Virus record (IMG/VR): IMGVR_UViG_3300018417_000891
Location: 1-39,606 of that record
DNA: 39,606 nt
Direction: 5' to 3' (one strand)
Origin: a virus
Shown: positions 1 to 6,394 of the stretch, one piece after another
Position numbering within the stretch: the stretch's first letter is position 1
How the letters are laid out: each line of letters starts with the position of its first letter
Program-made: the position numbers and the translations under genes
The notes under the pieces: model-generated
Seen by the model: the letters and a program-made list of their open reading frames with translations, nothing else
Told to the model about the DNA's origin: nothing
The model's database searches: none

Positions 1-382
1 TACGGGGTGGTCGGTAGTCTGTGTTGGTTCTATTGGATGGTGCAATAGCAACCACCGATTGTTTCCAAGATAGAATGTCTGCAAAGTATTCATCGCCTCC
101 CATCCTATCTTCTTCTGAGAACAAGATATTGAAAGCGATGATACTACCGTCAATCTTATCAATCTCGTCCGCCATCACCTTACGAGGAATAGGATACTGT
201 CCGAACTTGTCTAAAGTCTTCTCATCAATATCAACTAACACAATCTGTTCTGATACAGATGTTTCTTGACTTCTCTGTAGAGAATCAAAGAAAGAGAGTC
301 TAGCACTCTCTAATAGGAAGGGGTCAAGAAATCGTAATCCTACCATCAACCCCAGTGTGATAAGAACGTGCCATGTCTTCAT
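1..382 (-). CDS. CHASE2-domain membrane protein, partial (cut by left edge)
   Basis: The protein opens with one hydrophobic segment (about residues 5-22) and continues as an extracytoplasmic domain. The segments ARLSFFDSLQR, IVLVDIDEKTL and a phrase of the type 'G-x-YPIPRKVMADEIDKI' are the hallmark start of CHASE2 sensor domains. About 127 residues are visible and the reading frame is still open at base 1. CHASE2 proteins are membrane sensors that often carry a cyclase, kinase or phosphatase at the C-terminus; which one is present here lies outside the window. The ATG overlaps the TGA of the upstream FecR gene (ATGA), so the two are translationally coupled. A FecR plus CHASE2 pair is a known bacterial arrangement; here it ends a phage curli-like operon. 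The family call is confident, the output function is unknown. Confidence 0.8.
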   Translation of the reverse strand, partial: MKTWHVLITLGLMVGLRFLDPFLLESARLSFFDSLQRSQETSVSEQIVLVDIDEKTLDKFGQYPIPRKVMADEIDKIDGSIIAFNILFSEEDRMGGDEYFADILSWKQSVVAIAPSNRTNTDYRPPR

Positions 383-1500
383 TGTACTATATTTATCTGA
401 GTATCTTGGCCGTTTAATTTAATGGGGTCTAGTGATTTTCCGTCTTGTTCTATTGTTATTAAAGTTGATGATGTCTTATCTACCGAAACCTCTGCAATGT
501 CACTGACGTTTCTAGAAAAAGTAACCTTGTCACCATCTACAATGGTTGCAACCTGAGTAACCGTATCAAATCCTTCTTCGGTGCCACTGAGAGATAATTC
601 ACCTGTAGACTCTTGTTCTTTCAACACATCTTCACCCAATGAATCGAAACTATCCAATAAGTCTTCGAGTAGGTCAACATCTAAGTAGTTGATATCTAGT
701 TCATTGAATTCTAGATAGTCTCTCTCTAGTTCTTCTTCGGTTAACAAGTCTTGGTCTAAAAAGTCTACGTCAAGAGGGTTGATATTCTTGGTCGCACTGA
801 CATTTGCCATGAACTCTTCTTGAGTCTCTTTCTTTTTAGGTGGGTTGATAATCATAATGTTGTTCAACATATCCAGAGTCAAATCTAGGATTGCTGGTTC
901 ACTTGGGGCCACTTCGGCAACGGTTGTTGTGGTAGATTGAAATGGTTTGTTGAGTACTACTTCACCTGTCATTGTTGAAACGATAATCTCGCCCGAGGAG
1001 ATACCGTTTACGTCAGGCAAAAGTACAACCAAAGTTTTCCCAAACTCATCTACCGTAACCGTGAAATCTGTTCCACGGATACCGATAGATGCGGTCGGGG
1101 TCTTGAGTCTGATATTCTCTTTATCAACCTTACCCAGTTGACCAGATATAAATCTAGCCGTACCTTGAGCAAAGGTCATTGCCAAATCAGACTTACTTGG
1201 GTCTTCATCAAATACTACGTTGTCTATAACTATGCGAGTATGTTCTGTCATACGAAGTTTACTATCGTCAACAAAAGACACTTGCATCCGTCCCTCACCT
1301 GTGCGAAGGTCGTCCTTGGGTGCTATATCCGAACCAGCCCTTGGTTCAATCTTGTTCAAATCACGAACAATCTGTCTCCAACCAACCGCTTTATCTACTG
1401 CGCCTACGTCAGCACTAGTTACCGCAGTTGGAGTTAAGACCAGAATCAGACTGACTAATACAAATAGTATTCGCTGTCGCACTTGTTCCGTCACCATCAT
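379..1500 (-). CDS. FecR-domain secreted protein with acidic tail
   Basis: A signal peptide (about residues 1-30, ending TAVTSA) is followed by a FecR domain (about 45-185) containing the typical PTASIGIRGTDF stretch at 135-146 and a TMTGEV turn. The C-terminal half (about 240-310) is rich in Asp, Glu and Leu and has no recognised fold. FecR domains bind sugars or peptidoglycan, or relay signals in the envelope, so a periplasmic location is inferred. The start at 1500 is supported by a GGAG ribosome site 7 nt upstream and is needed for the signal peptide. It therefore overlaps the curlin-like gene by 86 nt in another frame. It is coupled to the CHASE2 gene by an ATGA overlap. It may anchor or regulate the fibre system, which is inference. 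Confidence 0.85.
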   Translation of the reverse strand: MMVTEQVRQRILFVLVSLILVLTPTAVTSADVGAVDKAVGWRQIVRDLNKIEPRAGSDIAPKDDLRTGEGRMQVSFVDDSKLRMTEHTRIVIDNVVFDEDPSKSDLAMTFAQGTARFISGQLGKVDKENIRLKTPTASIGIRGTDFTVTVDEFGKTLVVLLPDVNGISSGEIIVSTMTGEVVLNKPFQSTTTTVAEVAPSEPAILDLTLDMLNNIMIINPPKKKETQEEFMANVSATKNINPLDVDFLDQDLLTEEELERDYLEFNELDINYLDVDLLEDLLDSFDSLGEDVLKEQESTGELSLSGTEEGFDTVTQVATIVDGDKVTFSRNVSDIAEVSVDKTSSTLITIEQDGKSLDPIKLNGQDTQINIVQ

Positions 1501-2137
1501 AATCTATCTCCAACGAATCAGACTGTAAAGTTGATTCTTGATTTACTTCTATATTCCAATAGCTACCAATGCCTCTCAACACAAAGTTGTGTCCATCATA
1601 ACCACTAGCATTGTAAAGTAAGTTACTGTTATCACCTACAACATCCATATTGAATGTCAAACCTGACGCATCAATATTAATGTCTCCAGTGTTAAAATCA
1701 CCATCCAAGACAAAGTCAAAGTCTAAGTCGTTGGCAGTATCAATCGAACCAATATCAAAGTCTAAAGCGTTATTACCACCAGTGATATTAATGAAGTAAT
1801 CGCCATTGGTAGCTCCATACACATTTCCTTTATCAATATCAAATAACAGGTCATTACTCGAACCATTGATATCAAGGTCAACGATAGTTCCAGAACCAAT
1901 AATATCACCTATCAGTGTATTACCCGAACCAGTCATGTTGACATTGAAATCCATGTTGCTACCCGAAAGTAACATCTTAGTGGTGTCTGAAGCAGAACCA
2001 CCAATCACGTTCCCCGAACCATCCTGTACGATGTCAATCGAAGACCCATCTCCTACTTGGTCAATATATATTTCATTGTCTGCATACGCAAAACCGATTA
2101 CGAACATCATAGCAAAACTTAAATGCCTAACGTTCAT
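1415..2137 (-). CDS. Curlin-like secreted beta-solenoid protein (CsgA/CsgB-like)
   Basis: A signal peptide (residues 1-19, ending FAYA) precedes a 220-residue region rich in Gly, Asn, Asp and Ser with alternating hydrophobic residues, as expected for a beta-solenoid. The first repeat, IDQVGDGSSIDIVQDGSGN, follows the Q-x-G-x(2)-N and V-x-Q rhythm of curlin repeats; later repeats are diverged (GSGNTLIG, GSSNDLLFDI, GGNNALDFDI). Two cysteines lie near the C-terminus (TICISQ and NSNCGN). It sits just after csgG (ATGA overlap, GGAG site 7 nt before the ATG), where the secreted fibre subunit or nucleator would be expected. The last 28 codons overlap the fecR start in another frame. Whether it forms amyloid is not shown. 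It could instead be a solenoid adhesin. Confidence 0.72.
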   Translation of the reverse strand: MNVRHLSFAMMFVIGFAYADNEIYIDQVGDGSSIDIVQDGSGNVIGGSASDTTKMLLSGSNMDFNVNMTGSGNTLIGDIIGSGTIVDLDINGSSNDLLFDIDKGNVYGATNGDYFINITGGNNALDFDIGSIDTANDLDFDFVLDGDFNTGDINIDASGLTFNMDVVGDNSNLLYNASGYDGHNFVLRGIGSYWNIEVNQESTLQSDSLEIDYDGDGTSATANTICISQSDSGLNSNCGN

Positions 2138-2949
2138 TTATTTTCTCCGTTAAATGTCCAGTACCCCATGTCGTTTCCACGATTAATGAGCGCAAGGACT
2201 CCCGTTTCTATAGCACGTTGGGTCGCTATGGAAACACTTTCATTTTGAGTCACCCCTGATTCAATCTCAACCAGTTGGGTGCCCTGCTCTATAAATTTAA
2301 ATACATCCCCACCAAAAGCCGTGGATAGTATGGTCTTACTTGTTATTACATCAAGCAAGACTTCGCCTGTTGCAACTGACACTAACCGTATATTTACGGT
2401 CACAGTATCAATACTAAATTCACGGGACGCTCCAATACCGAGGTATCTAGCACCAGCGCCACCTGTGTCAATCGAAGTATCGTATCCTACTATACCTCCT
2501 GCAATTATCATCCCAGCGAACGTTAATGCTGGTAATTTCTGAGATTCATCTCCCTCGTAACTTTGACGAGTTTGACGTATCAGTTGTCTTTCTCTAGTGA
2601 CATGGTCAATAATTTGACGGTCTACAACACGAAAGAAATTTCCGTTCGCTGCACGTTTCAATGCACGTATTAGGTACACCGAAGGTGCTTGTGTTACCGC
2701 AGAACTAAACGAAGTTCCACCACCACTATTTTGTCTTTTCTGTCCCGTCTGGTCAGTAAACTGATACACAGCTACTGTCGGTTTCCTCTTCGGACTAGAA
2801 ACATTCTTCAGTTCTTGTTGGAGTAATGTTTCCTGTATTCTTGGTTCATCTCTCTGTGGTATCTCAAAGTTTCCACTACCGAGAGAAGTACAACTAGATA
2901 CCAAAGTCCCCAAGAGGAATAACGATAACAGTCGTATTACCATTCTCAT
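2134..2949 (-). CDS. csgG: CsgG-like curli secretion pore lipoprotein
   Basis: A lipoprotein signal (GTLVSSC, lipidated Cys20) is followed by the CsgG core: KRKPTVAVYQFTDQTGQ, a run through SVYLIRALKRA and FRVVDRQ, then the membrane-hairpin region with YLGIGASREFSIDTVTV and VTVNIRLVSVATGEVLLDV. At 271 residues it matches the usual CsgG length. CsgG forms a nonameric outer-membrane channel that exports curlin subunits without an energy source. The start overlaps csgF by 56 nt; a second ATG two codons in (2943) is possible, and neither has a strong ribosome site, so coupling to csgF translation is likely. Direct neighbours csgF upstream and a curlin-like gene downstream make the assignment firm. 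Confidence 0.93.
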   Translation of the reverse strand: MRMVIRLLSLFLLGTLVSSCTSLGSGNFEIPQRDEPRIQETLLQQELKNVSSPKRKPTVAVYQFTDQTGQKRQNSGGGTSFSSAVTQAPSVYLIRALKRAANGNFFRVVDRQIIDHVTRERQLIRQTRQSYEGDESQKLPALTFAGMIIAGGIVGYDTSIDTGGAGARYLGIGASREFSIDTVTVNIRLVSVATGEVLLDVITSKTILSTAFGGDVFKFIEQGTQLVEIESGVTQNESVSIATQRAIETGVLALINRGNDMGYWTFNGENK

Positions 2950-3382
2950 CTGTAATTGTTAACTCCACACTATCGCCATTTCTGACGTATGATATTCCTG
3001 TACCTTCAATGTTAAATGAACCCGTATCACTAGGATTCTCGCCGAACATACTGTCTACAATCTGTCGTGATAGGGTAGAATAAATTCTACTTTCCACATT
3101 TCTAATAAATTTTGCAAGGGTGGTATTCTCAGCATCCCTTTCCAATTGTTCCTGTAATTCCTTTATCTCTTGTTTTATGGCTTGTTTACGAGATGCTTCT
3201 TGGTTCTCAATTGTTAAATAATGAGAACTAGTGTTCACTCCACTGAATGACGGCGATTTAAACTTATGTTCAATCGGTGCAGCCGAAACTTCGGCAAACA
3301 CAAAAAACATAAGTCCAAAACAAACCAATAATATAATCGATTCTATTTTTTCAATCACGGTAAACTTAGTTATTTTCTTCAT
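2894..3382 (-). CDS. csgF: CsgF-like curli assembly protein
   Basis: A long signal peptide (about 1-35) is followed by the mature N-terminus with EHKFKSPSFSG, which corresponds to the CsgF motif F-x-NP-x-FGG that inserts into the CsgG barrel. The C-terminal half (TLSRQIVDSMFG, then DSVELTITDENGNTTVIVIP) matches the beta-rich C-terminal part of CsgF. A Gln/Glu/Lys-rich helix separates the two. CsgF sits in the CsgG pore, narrows it, and couples export to nucleation at the cell surface. The gene overlaps csgG by 56 nt and the upstream small membrane gene by 17 nt. No csgE or csgC is seen in the window. Confidence 0.88.
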   Translation of the reverse strand: MKKITKFTVIEKIESIILLVCFGLMFFVFAEVSAAPIEHKFKSPSFSGVNTSSHYLTIENQEASRKQAIKQEIKELQEQLERDAENTTLAKFIRNVESRIYSTLSRQIVDSMFGENPSDTGSFNIEGTGISYVRNGDSVELTITDENGNTTVIVIPLGDFGI

Positions 3383-3617
3383 CTTGTTTTCTCTTTAATT
3401 CGATTGCAGTATCTAGTTTCTGTTGCAATCGGATGATATCATTATCTAACATTCTTATTCTGTCAATCAAACCAATTAAGGTCTTTTGTGTATCATCTAA
3501 GTTCTTCTCGACTTCTTCGGTGATTGTTTTCCACACGAAGTAAATCATATACAGCATACCCACCGCTGATACTATCGGAAACCCGAAAGACTTTATACTG
3601 TCTATAAATTCTATCAT
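3366..3617 (-). CDS. Small membrane protein with coiled coil, GFPI family (copy 2)
   Basis: The 83-residue protein has an N-terminal membrane segment (about residues 10-30, SFGFPIVSAVGMLYMIYFVW) and then a charged helix predicted to form a coiled coil (about 35-80). It shares the opening layout '-GFPI-membrane segment-amphipathic helix' with the next gene upstream, so the two look like paralogues. It starts by a TAATG overlap with that gene and ends 17 nt inside csgF. The topology resembles small holin-like proteins such as BhlA. In this position it could also be an inner-membrane partner of the curli system. I do not recognise a named family. Confidence 0.7.
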   Translation of the reverse strand: MIEFIDSIKSFGFPIVSAVGMLYMIYFVWKTITEEVEKNLDDTQKTLIGLIDRIRMLDNDIIRLQQKLDTAIELKRKQDEENN

Positions 3618-3898
3618 TAGTCTCGTCTCGCATCTTCTTTACCATTAGCTCTACTGATGCGGGTTAGGTCTGGTCTTATTCCCAGAACAACACACATAGT
3701 TGTGTCCATACGAACCATATCATGATTCATAGTTTTTACACGGTTATCAAGGCTTCCCACTATTCCACGAATAGATTTCACCTGACCAATAACACCGTCC
3801 ATTATATACTTGAGAGTCAGAAACATAAAGAAACCGCCAATCAGTGCAGCGGCTATAGGAAACCCCAATTCATTGATTAGAGTAAATGCATTTTCCAT
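3617..3898 (-). CDS. Small membrane protein with coiled coil, GFPI family (copy 1)
   Basis: This 93-residue protein is the first gene of the curli-like operon. It has an N-terminal membrane segment containing LGFPIAAALIGGFFMFLTLKY (about residues 11-31) and then an amphipathic helix with regular hydrophobic spacing (about 38-70). A late promoter core TATAAATA ends only 5 nt before the ATG, so a very short or absent leader is likely, and no ribosome site is visible. The stop overlaps the start of its apparent paralogue (TAATG). A holin-like function fits size and topology but is not proven; a role in the secretion complex is the alternative. Confidence 0.72.
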   Translation of the reverse strand: MENAFTLINELGFPIAAALIGGFFMFLTLKYIMDGVIGQVKSIRGIVGSLDNRVKTMNHDMVRMDTTMCVVLGIRPDLTRISRANGKEDARRD

Positions 3899-3903
3899 GT
3901 AGG

Positions 3904-3911
3904 TATTTATA
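3904..3911 (-). promoter_or_regulatory. T4-type late promoter of the curli-like operon
   Basis: The minus strand reads TTCTTATAAATACC, an exact TATAAATA late-promoter core preceded by CT as at other late sites in the window. It lies 5 nt before the first ATG of the operon. It implies expression late in infection through sigma factor 55 and the sliding clamp. Confidence 0.75.
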
Positions 3912-3938
3912 AGAAACGACTTCCATATATATAATTAT

Positions 3939-4250
3939 ATGGATACTTTATACAGAAAATTAATAACATTCACATTAATGATTGTGTTTTTCTGGTCATG
4001 GCCAATACGTTTGTTCACTAAGAAGAACAACTGTTATTTCTGGACACTAGAAAATATTATTGTGAATGGTGGGAAGGCGCAGTGGTATCCATCAAGAAGA
4101 TGGATTGGATATCATGTTGTTTGGATTAACAGGGAAGGTAAGAAGTTTGAGTACACCCTTCCACGCATGAAGAGGGACACTCCTTGGTATAAAATGTTAT
4201 TCTATGATGGAAAGGTTAGACCCTTTAGAGAATTTAATAAAGACCAATAA
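3939..4250 (+). CDS. Hypothetical protein with N-terminal membrane segment
   Basis: The 103-residue product has a hydrophobic N-terminus (about 8-25, FTLMIVFFWSWPIRLF) and a basic, Trp/Tyr-rich body (NNCYFWTLENII, WIGYHVVWINREGKKFEYTLP). It is the only clear plus-strand gene in the left part of the window. It diverges from the curli-like operon, with 40 nt between the starts. A TATAAT at 3930-3935 lies 3 nt before the ATG, without a convincing -35. A strong hairpin terminator follows the stop at once. I recall similar small membrane proteins in marine T4-like phages but know no function. Confidence 0.7.
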   Translation: MDTLYRKLITFTLMIVFFWSWPIRLFTKKNNCYFWTLENIIVNGGKAQWYPSRRWIGYHVVWINREGKKFEYTLPRMKRDTPWYKMLFYDGKVRPFREFNKDQ

Positions 4251-4387
4251 GAAAAATCCCCGACTTTGCGGGGATTCTTTTTGCGGTTGTACTTCGTTTT
4301 ATCGAGTACTACCTTTTGTTTAAAAGGACTATTGTTGTCAAACAACAGATTCCCGTGACGGGATTTTATTCTTTTTGTCTTTTTCAT
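4202..4387 (-). CDS. Small basic protein, reading frame runs through the terminator
   Basis: The first 40 residues are very basic (KKTKRIKSRHGNLLFDNNSP, then KTKYNRKKN) and resemble short Lys/Arg-rich proteins of other T4-like phages with an 'xxRHGNLL...SPFKxKVVxDKTKYNRKK' layout. The last 20 residues are encoded by the terminator hairpin and the antisense of the plus-strand gene end, and look non-native. A late promoter lies 46 nt upstream. If the terminator works, most mRNAs would end before the stop codon at 4202. The gene is probably real in its first two thirds; its true 3' end is doubtful. Confidence 0.5.
   Translation of the reverse strand: MKKTKRIKSRHGNLLFDNNSPFKQKVVLDKTKYNRKKNPRKVGDFSYWSLLNSLKGLTFPS
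4255..4283. terminator. Bidirectional intrinsic terminator
   Basis: An 8-bp stem AATCCCCG/CGGGGATT with a 6-nt loop has a T-rich tail on each side (TCTTTTT on plus, TTTTTCTT on minus). It ends the plus-strand gene at 4250 and would also stop minus-strand transcripts coming from bS21 and the small basic gene. Confidence 0.85.
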
Positions 4388-4433
4388 GACACATCCACAC
4401 CCTTGTTACTTTGTTAAGTCTACCTGACTTCTA

Positions 4434-4441
4434 TATTTATA
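4434..4441 (-). promoter_or_regulatory. T4-type late promoter
   Basis: The minus strand reads CTCTTATAAATATAG, an exact late core with the preceding CT. It lies just after the bS21 gene and 46 nt before the start of the small basic gene. Confidence 0.65.
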
Positions 4442-4452
4442 AGAGTTTTGAT

Positions 4453-4743
4453 TTATCTGTAACGGAACTTCATTCTTTCATCAAGTTCTGCTTGTTTCAT
4501 TTTTTGCTTTTTAACCCTCCTGATAGCAGCGAGTTTAGCTTTTCTTCCTTTCTCTCTTCTTGTCTCAAAGAACTCCTTCTTCTTGATATCAAAGAGAATG
4601 TCTGATTTCTTAACCTTTCTCTTGAATACTTTCAAGGCGGTCTCGACATCATCATATCTTACGGTGACTTGCCTAGCACCGTCTTTAGGCCACACTTTTG
4701 GTTTAGGACGTTGTGGTCTCCTATCAAAGTTACTCTTTCTCAT
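4453..4743 (-). CDS. rpsU: Phage-encoded ribosomal protein bS21
   Basis: Residues about 25-80 carry the bS21 signature: VTVRYDDVETALKVFKRKVKKS, then a segment aligned with 'GILxExxRREFYEKPxxxRRRK' (here DILFDIKKKEFFETRREKGRKAK), and a Lys/Arg-rich helix at the end. The length (96) is a little longer than cellular bS21 because of a basic N-terminal extension with RRPQRPKPKVWPKDG. bS21 sits on the 30S platform near the Shine-Dalgarno helix and helps initiation. A phage copy could replace the host protein and favour phage mRNAs, several of which here lack leaders; that link is inference. An AAGGAAAT ribosome site precedes the ATG. Phage bS21 genes are known from marine phages. Confidence 0.85.
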   Translation of the reverse strand: MRKSNFDRRPQRPKPKVWPKDGARQVTVRYDDVETALKVFKRKVKKSDILFDIKKKEFFETRREKGRKAKLAAIRRVKKQKMKQAELDERMKFRYR

Positions 4744-4772
4744 ATTTCCTTAGTTAGAGTTAATATTACCAA

Positions 4773-4958
4773 TCAGAAATAGTTTTGCATATCTGACTGA
4801 ATTTCTTCCCAGCAACTTACCGCAACATCAATTGCGTAAGGTTGTTGCCATACCTCAAAAGTCTGTTTGACTTCAGAGATAACCTTTTCCTTTGTATCAT
4901 TATAATTGTTTTCTGCAATTTCCTGACACTCAAAAACAAATTGTCCCATCTTACTCAT
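4773..4958 (-). CDS. Hypothetical protein
   Basis: A 61-residue soluble acidic protein (GQFVFECQEIAENNYND, ending CWEEIQSDMQNYF) without a recognised motif. Its start overlaps the upstream stop (TAATG), so it is coupled to the 115-residue gene. It belongs to a small operon driven by the promoter at 5335-5363. Small proteins with the start 'MGQFxFECQEIAE' seem familiar from marine T4-like phages; no function is known to me. Confidence 0.65.
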   Translation of the reverse strand: MSKMGQFVFECQEIAENNYNDTKEKVISEVKQTFEVWQQPYAIDVAVSCWEEIQSDMQNYF

Positions 4959-5305
4959 TACGCCACCTCACTATATGCGGGTTCAATACCCGATTCAATT
5001 ATTGACTCCACAATCTCTTGTGCTTTGTAGTTGTGGCCACCAATGTTCCACTGACACTCTTCGGTAGGGATTCTACCGTACTTCCATGCATAGATGGAAA
5101 CCTGTTCATAAGACCAATCGTCTTCATCTCCGACTTTGACATTCAGAACCCACTCACAAGACACCTTCTCATATGGGTCTGCGTCTGTGTAAGATGGTGT
5201 ACCAAAAAGGTTGTTAAGGGTGTCATAGGTGGTGGTAATCTCACCTTGTCTGCATGACCCATTCCTATTGAATGACTCGTAGATATCGTATTTAATTACA
5301 TTCAT
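4958..5305 (-). CDS. Hypothetical protein
   Basis: The 115-residue product is soluble, acidic and Tyr/Trp-rich (CEWVLNVKVGDEDDWSYEQV, ending GIEPAYSEVA) with no motif I recognise. It is the first gene after a good promoter of the TTGCCA type, with a GGAAAT ribosome site before the ATG. It couples to the next gene by TAATG. The same promoter type drives another accessory gene at 32744, so it is likely an early, host-interaction type of gene; this is inference from the promoter only. Confidence 0.65.
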   Translation of the reverse strand: MNVIKYDIYESFNRNGSCRQGEITTTYDTLNNLFGTPSYTDADPYEKVSCEWVLNVKVGDEDDWSYEQVSIYAWKYGRIPTEECQWNIGGHNYKAQEIVESIIESGIEPAYSEVA

Positions 5306-5334
5306 AATATTTCCTTTTCTGACTTTATGTACTT

Positions 5335-5363
5335 ATTATAACAACAAGAGCAACTTTTGGCAA
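5335..5363 (-). promoter_or_regulatory. Sigma70-like promoter, TTGCCA type (repeat copy A)
   Basis: The minus strand has TTGCCA, a 17-nt spacer and TATAAT. A block of about 40 nt around it is almost identical to 32763-32803. It drives the gene starting at 5305. Confidence 0.8.
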
Positions 5364-5381
5364 GGGTTTTTTGAAAATAAT

Positions 5382-5579
5382 TTACGTGTTATCTCCGTCA
5401 CGATATGTGATGTCTGATTTATCAAATATCTTTCTTTGGGTTTTGTGCATCCAGCCACCCTGTTCCCAAGGCAATGGAAGGTAACGACCTTCCCGTTTTT
5501 CTTCTTCCATGTGTATTGACATGTACATAAAGAAGAATCCTATCAACAATACAATCGTACCGACAAAATACTCCATCAT
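5382..5579 (-). CDS. Small single-pass membrane protein
   Basis: A 65-residue protein with one N-terminal membrane helix (about 4-22, YFVGTIVLLIGFFFMYMS) and a charged C-terminal part ending in DKSDITYRDGDNT. It lies 3 nt after the stop of the DUF3310-like gene, next to the endolysin. A link to lysis is possible because of position and topology, but no motif supports it. Confidence 0.6.
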   Translation of the reverse strand: MMEYFVGTIVLLIGFFFMYMSIHMEEEKREGRYLPLPWEQGGWMHKTQRKIFDKSDITYRDGDNT

Positions 5580-5582
5580 AGA

Positions 5583-5852
5583 TTACCTCTCGTAATGGTC
5601 GTGTACATGCAACTGAATGATTGCATAGTGTAAGACCTTCATCAAGTCTGCACGATTATAACCATTCTTGTTGCCATATCGTTGTGCATACTTCATGATG
5701 TTTCCGATACAGAACCCATCACCATGACCACCATCGATAATAAACTCAGTTGCCTGAAACTTATTCTTCGAGTAGTGTTCTCCATATGTGCCATCGATAT
5801 ATTCAGACAATTCTCTAATTGCCTTGTCTTCGTTATATTTGTAATCAATCAT
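5583..5852 (-). CDS. DUF3310-like protein
   Basis: The product contains the DUF3310 layout: an N-terminal helix, then FIIDGGHGDGFCIGNIMKYAQRYGNKNG and a final helix ADLMKVLHYAIIQL. This small domain is common in phages and has no assigned reaction. The ATG at 5852 overlaps the endolysin stop (TAATG) and is preferred over a GTG three codons upstream. The length of 89 residues is normal for the family. It is soluble and lies between the endolysin and a small membrane protein. Confidence 0.75.
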   Translation of the reverse strand: MIDYKYNEDKAIRELSEYIDGTYGEHYSKNKFQATEFIIDGGHGDGFCIGNIMKYAQRYGNKNGYNRADLMKVLHYAIIQLHVHDHYER

Positions 5853-6388
5853 TAGTTCCACCTATAAAATATATGTTCACCGATACTACCCACCATACTC
5901 ATACCACGGTCATTAACCCAATCAGGTTTGACATAGGTTGCATGATAGTGTGTTGCACCTTCTGTTATACCACGAAATTCCCCATAAGTCAAGAAGTTTT
6001 GTGCTAATCTTTTCGACTTTAACCAACTGTCTCCATCATTGGGTTGGTCAGACTTTCCATCACAATACCAACTGAACTGACACATATGTCTCAGTGGTAC
6101 TTCACGTCCTTGTTCAAGATGCCATTTACTCAGTTTCGCTTGATGTACAACACCACATATCGTATTCGGATATCTACTATCATACATGCGATTTACTGTC
6201 ACATCAGCAACCGCAACTCGTCCTGCAAAGGATTCGTTCCGTGCTTCATGATAGATGTTGAGTGCAAGACATTGAACGGCTTTATCTGAATAGATAAACG
6301 GGATTTCAACGTTATTTTCTGTTGCGCCTGATACTGAACCCAATATACTGAGCACAGCGATTCCTATCACTAGTCTTTTCATAATCAT
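5852..6388 (-). CDS. SleB-type cell wall hydrolase (endolysin candidate)
   Basis: After an N-terminal signal peptide (about 1-22, ending SVSGA) comes a Hydrolase_2/SleB domain: LALNIYHEARNES with the catalytic-type Glu48, then GRVAVADVTVNRM, YPNTICGVVHQ, CQFSWYCDGKSD and GATHYHATYVKPDW. Such enzymes cleave the glycan strands of peptidoglycan. A signal peptide would let it reach the periplasm through Sec, so holin and enzyme release could be uncoupled. It follows a promoter whose -10 ends 6 nt before the first ATG; a second ATG lies two codons on. It is the only lysis enzyme seen in the window. Confidence 0.85.
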   Translation of the reverse strand: MIMKRLVIGIAVLSILGSVSGATENNVEIPFIYSDKAVQCLALNIYHEARNESFAGRVAVADVTVNRMYDSRYPNTICGVVHQAKLSKWHLEQGREVPLRHMCQFSWYCDGKSDQPNDGDSWLKSKRLAQNFLTYGEFRGITEGATHYHATYVKPDWVNDRGMSMVGSIGEHIFYRWN

Positions 6389-6394
6389 ACATAC

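Noticed and set aside
21-269. Plus-strand open frame at the left edge
   Set aside because: The minus strand encodes a clear CHASE2 domain here; the plus frame is its shadow.
4411-4605. Plus-strand open frame opposite bS21
   Set aside because: It is antisense to a well supported bS21 gene and has no ribosome site.
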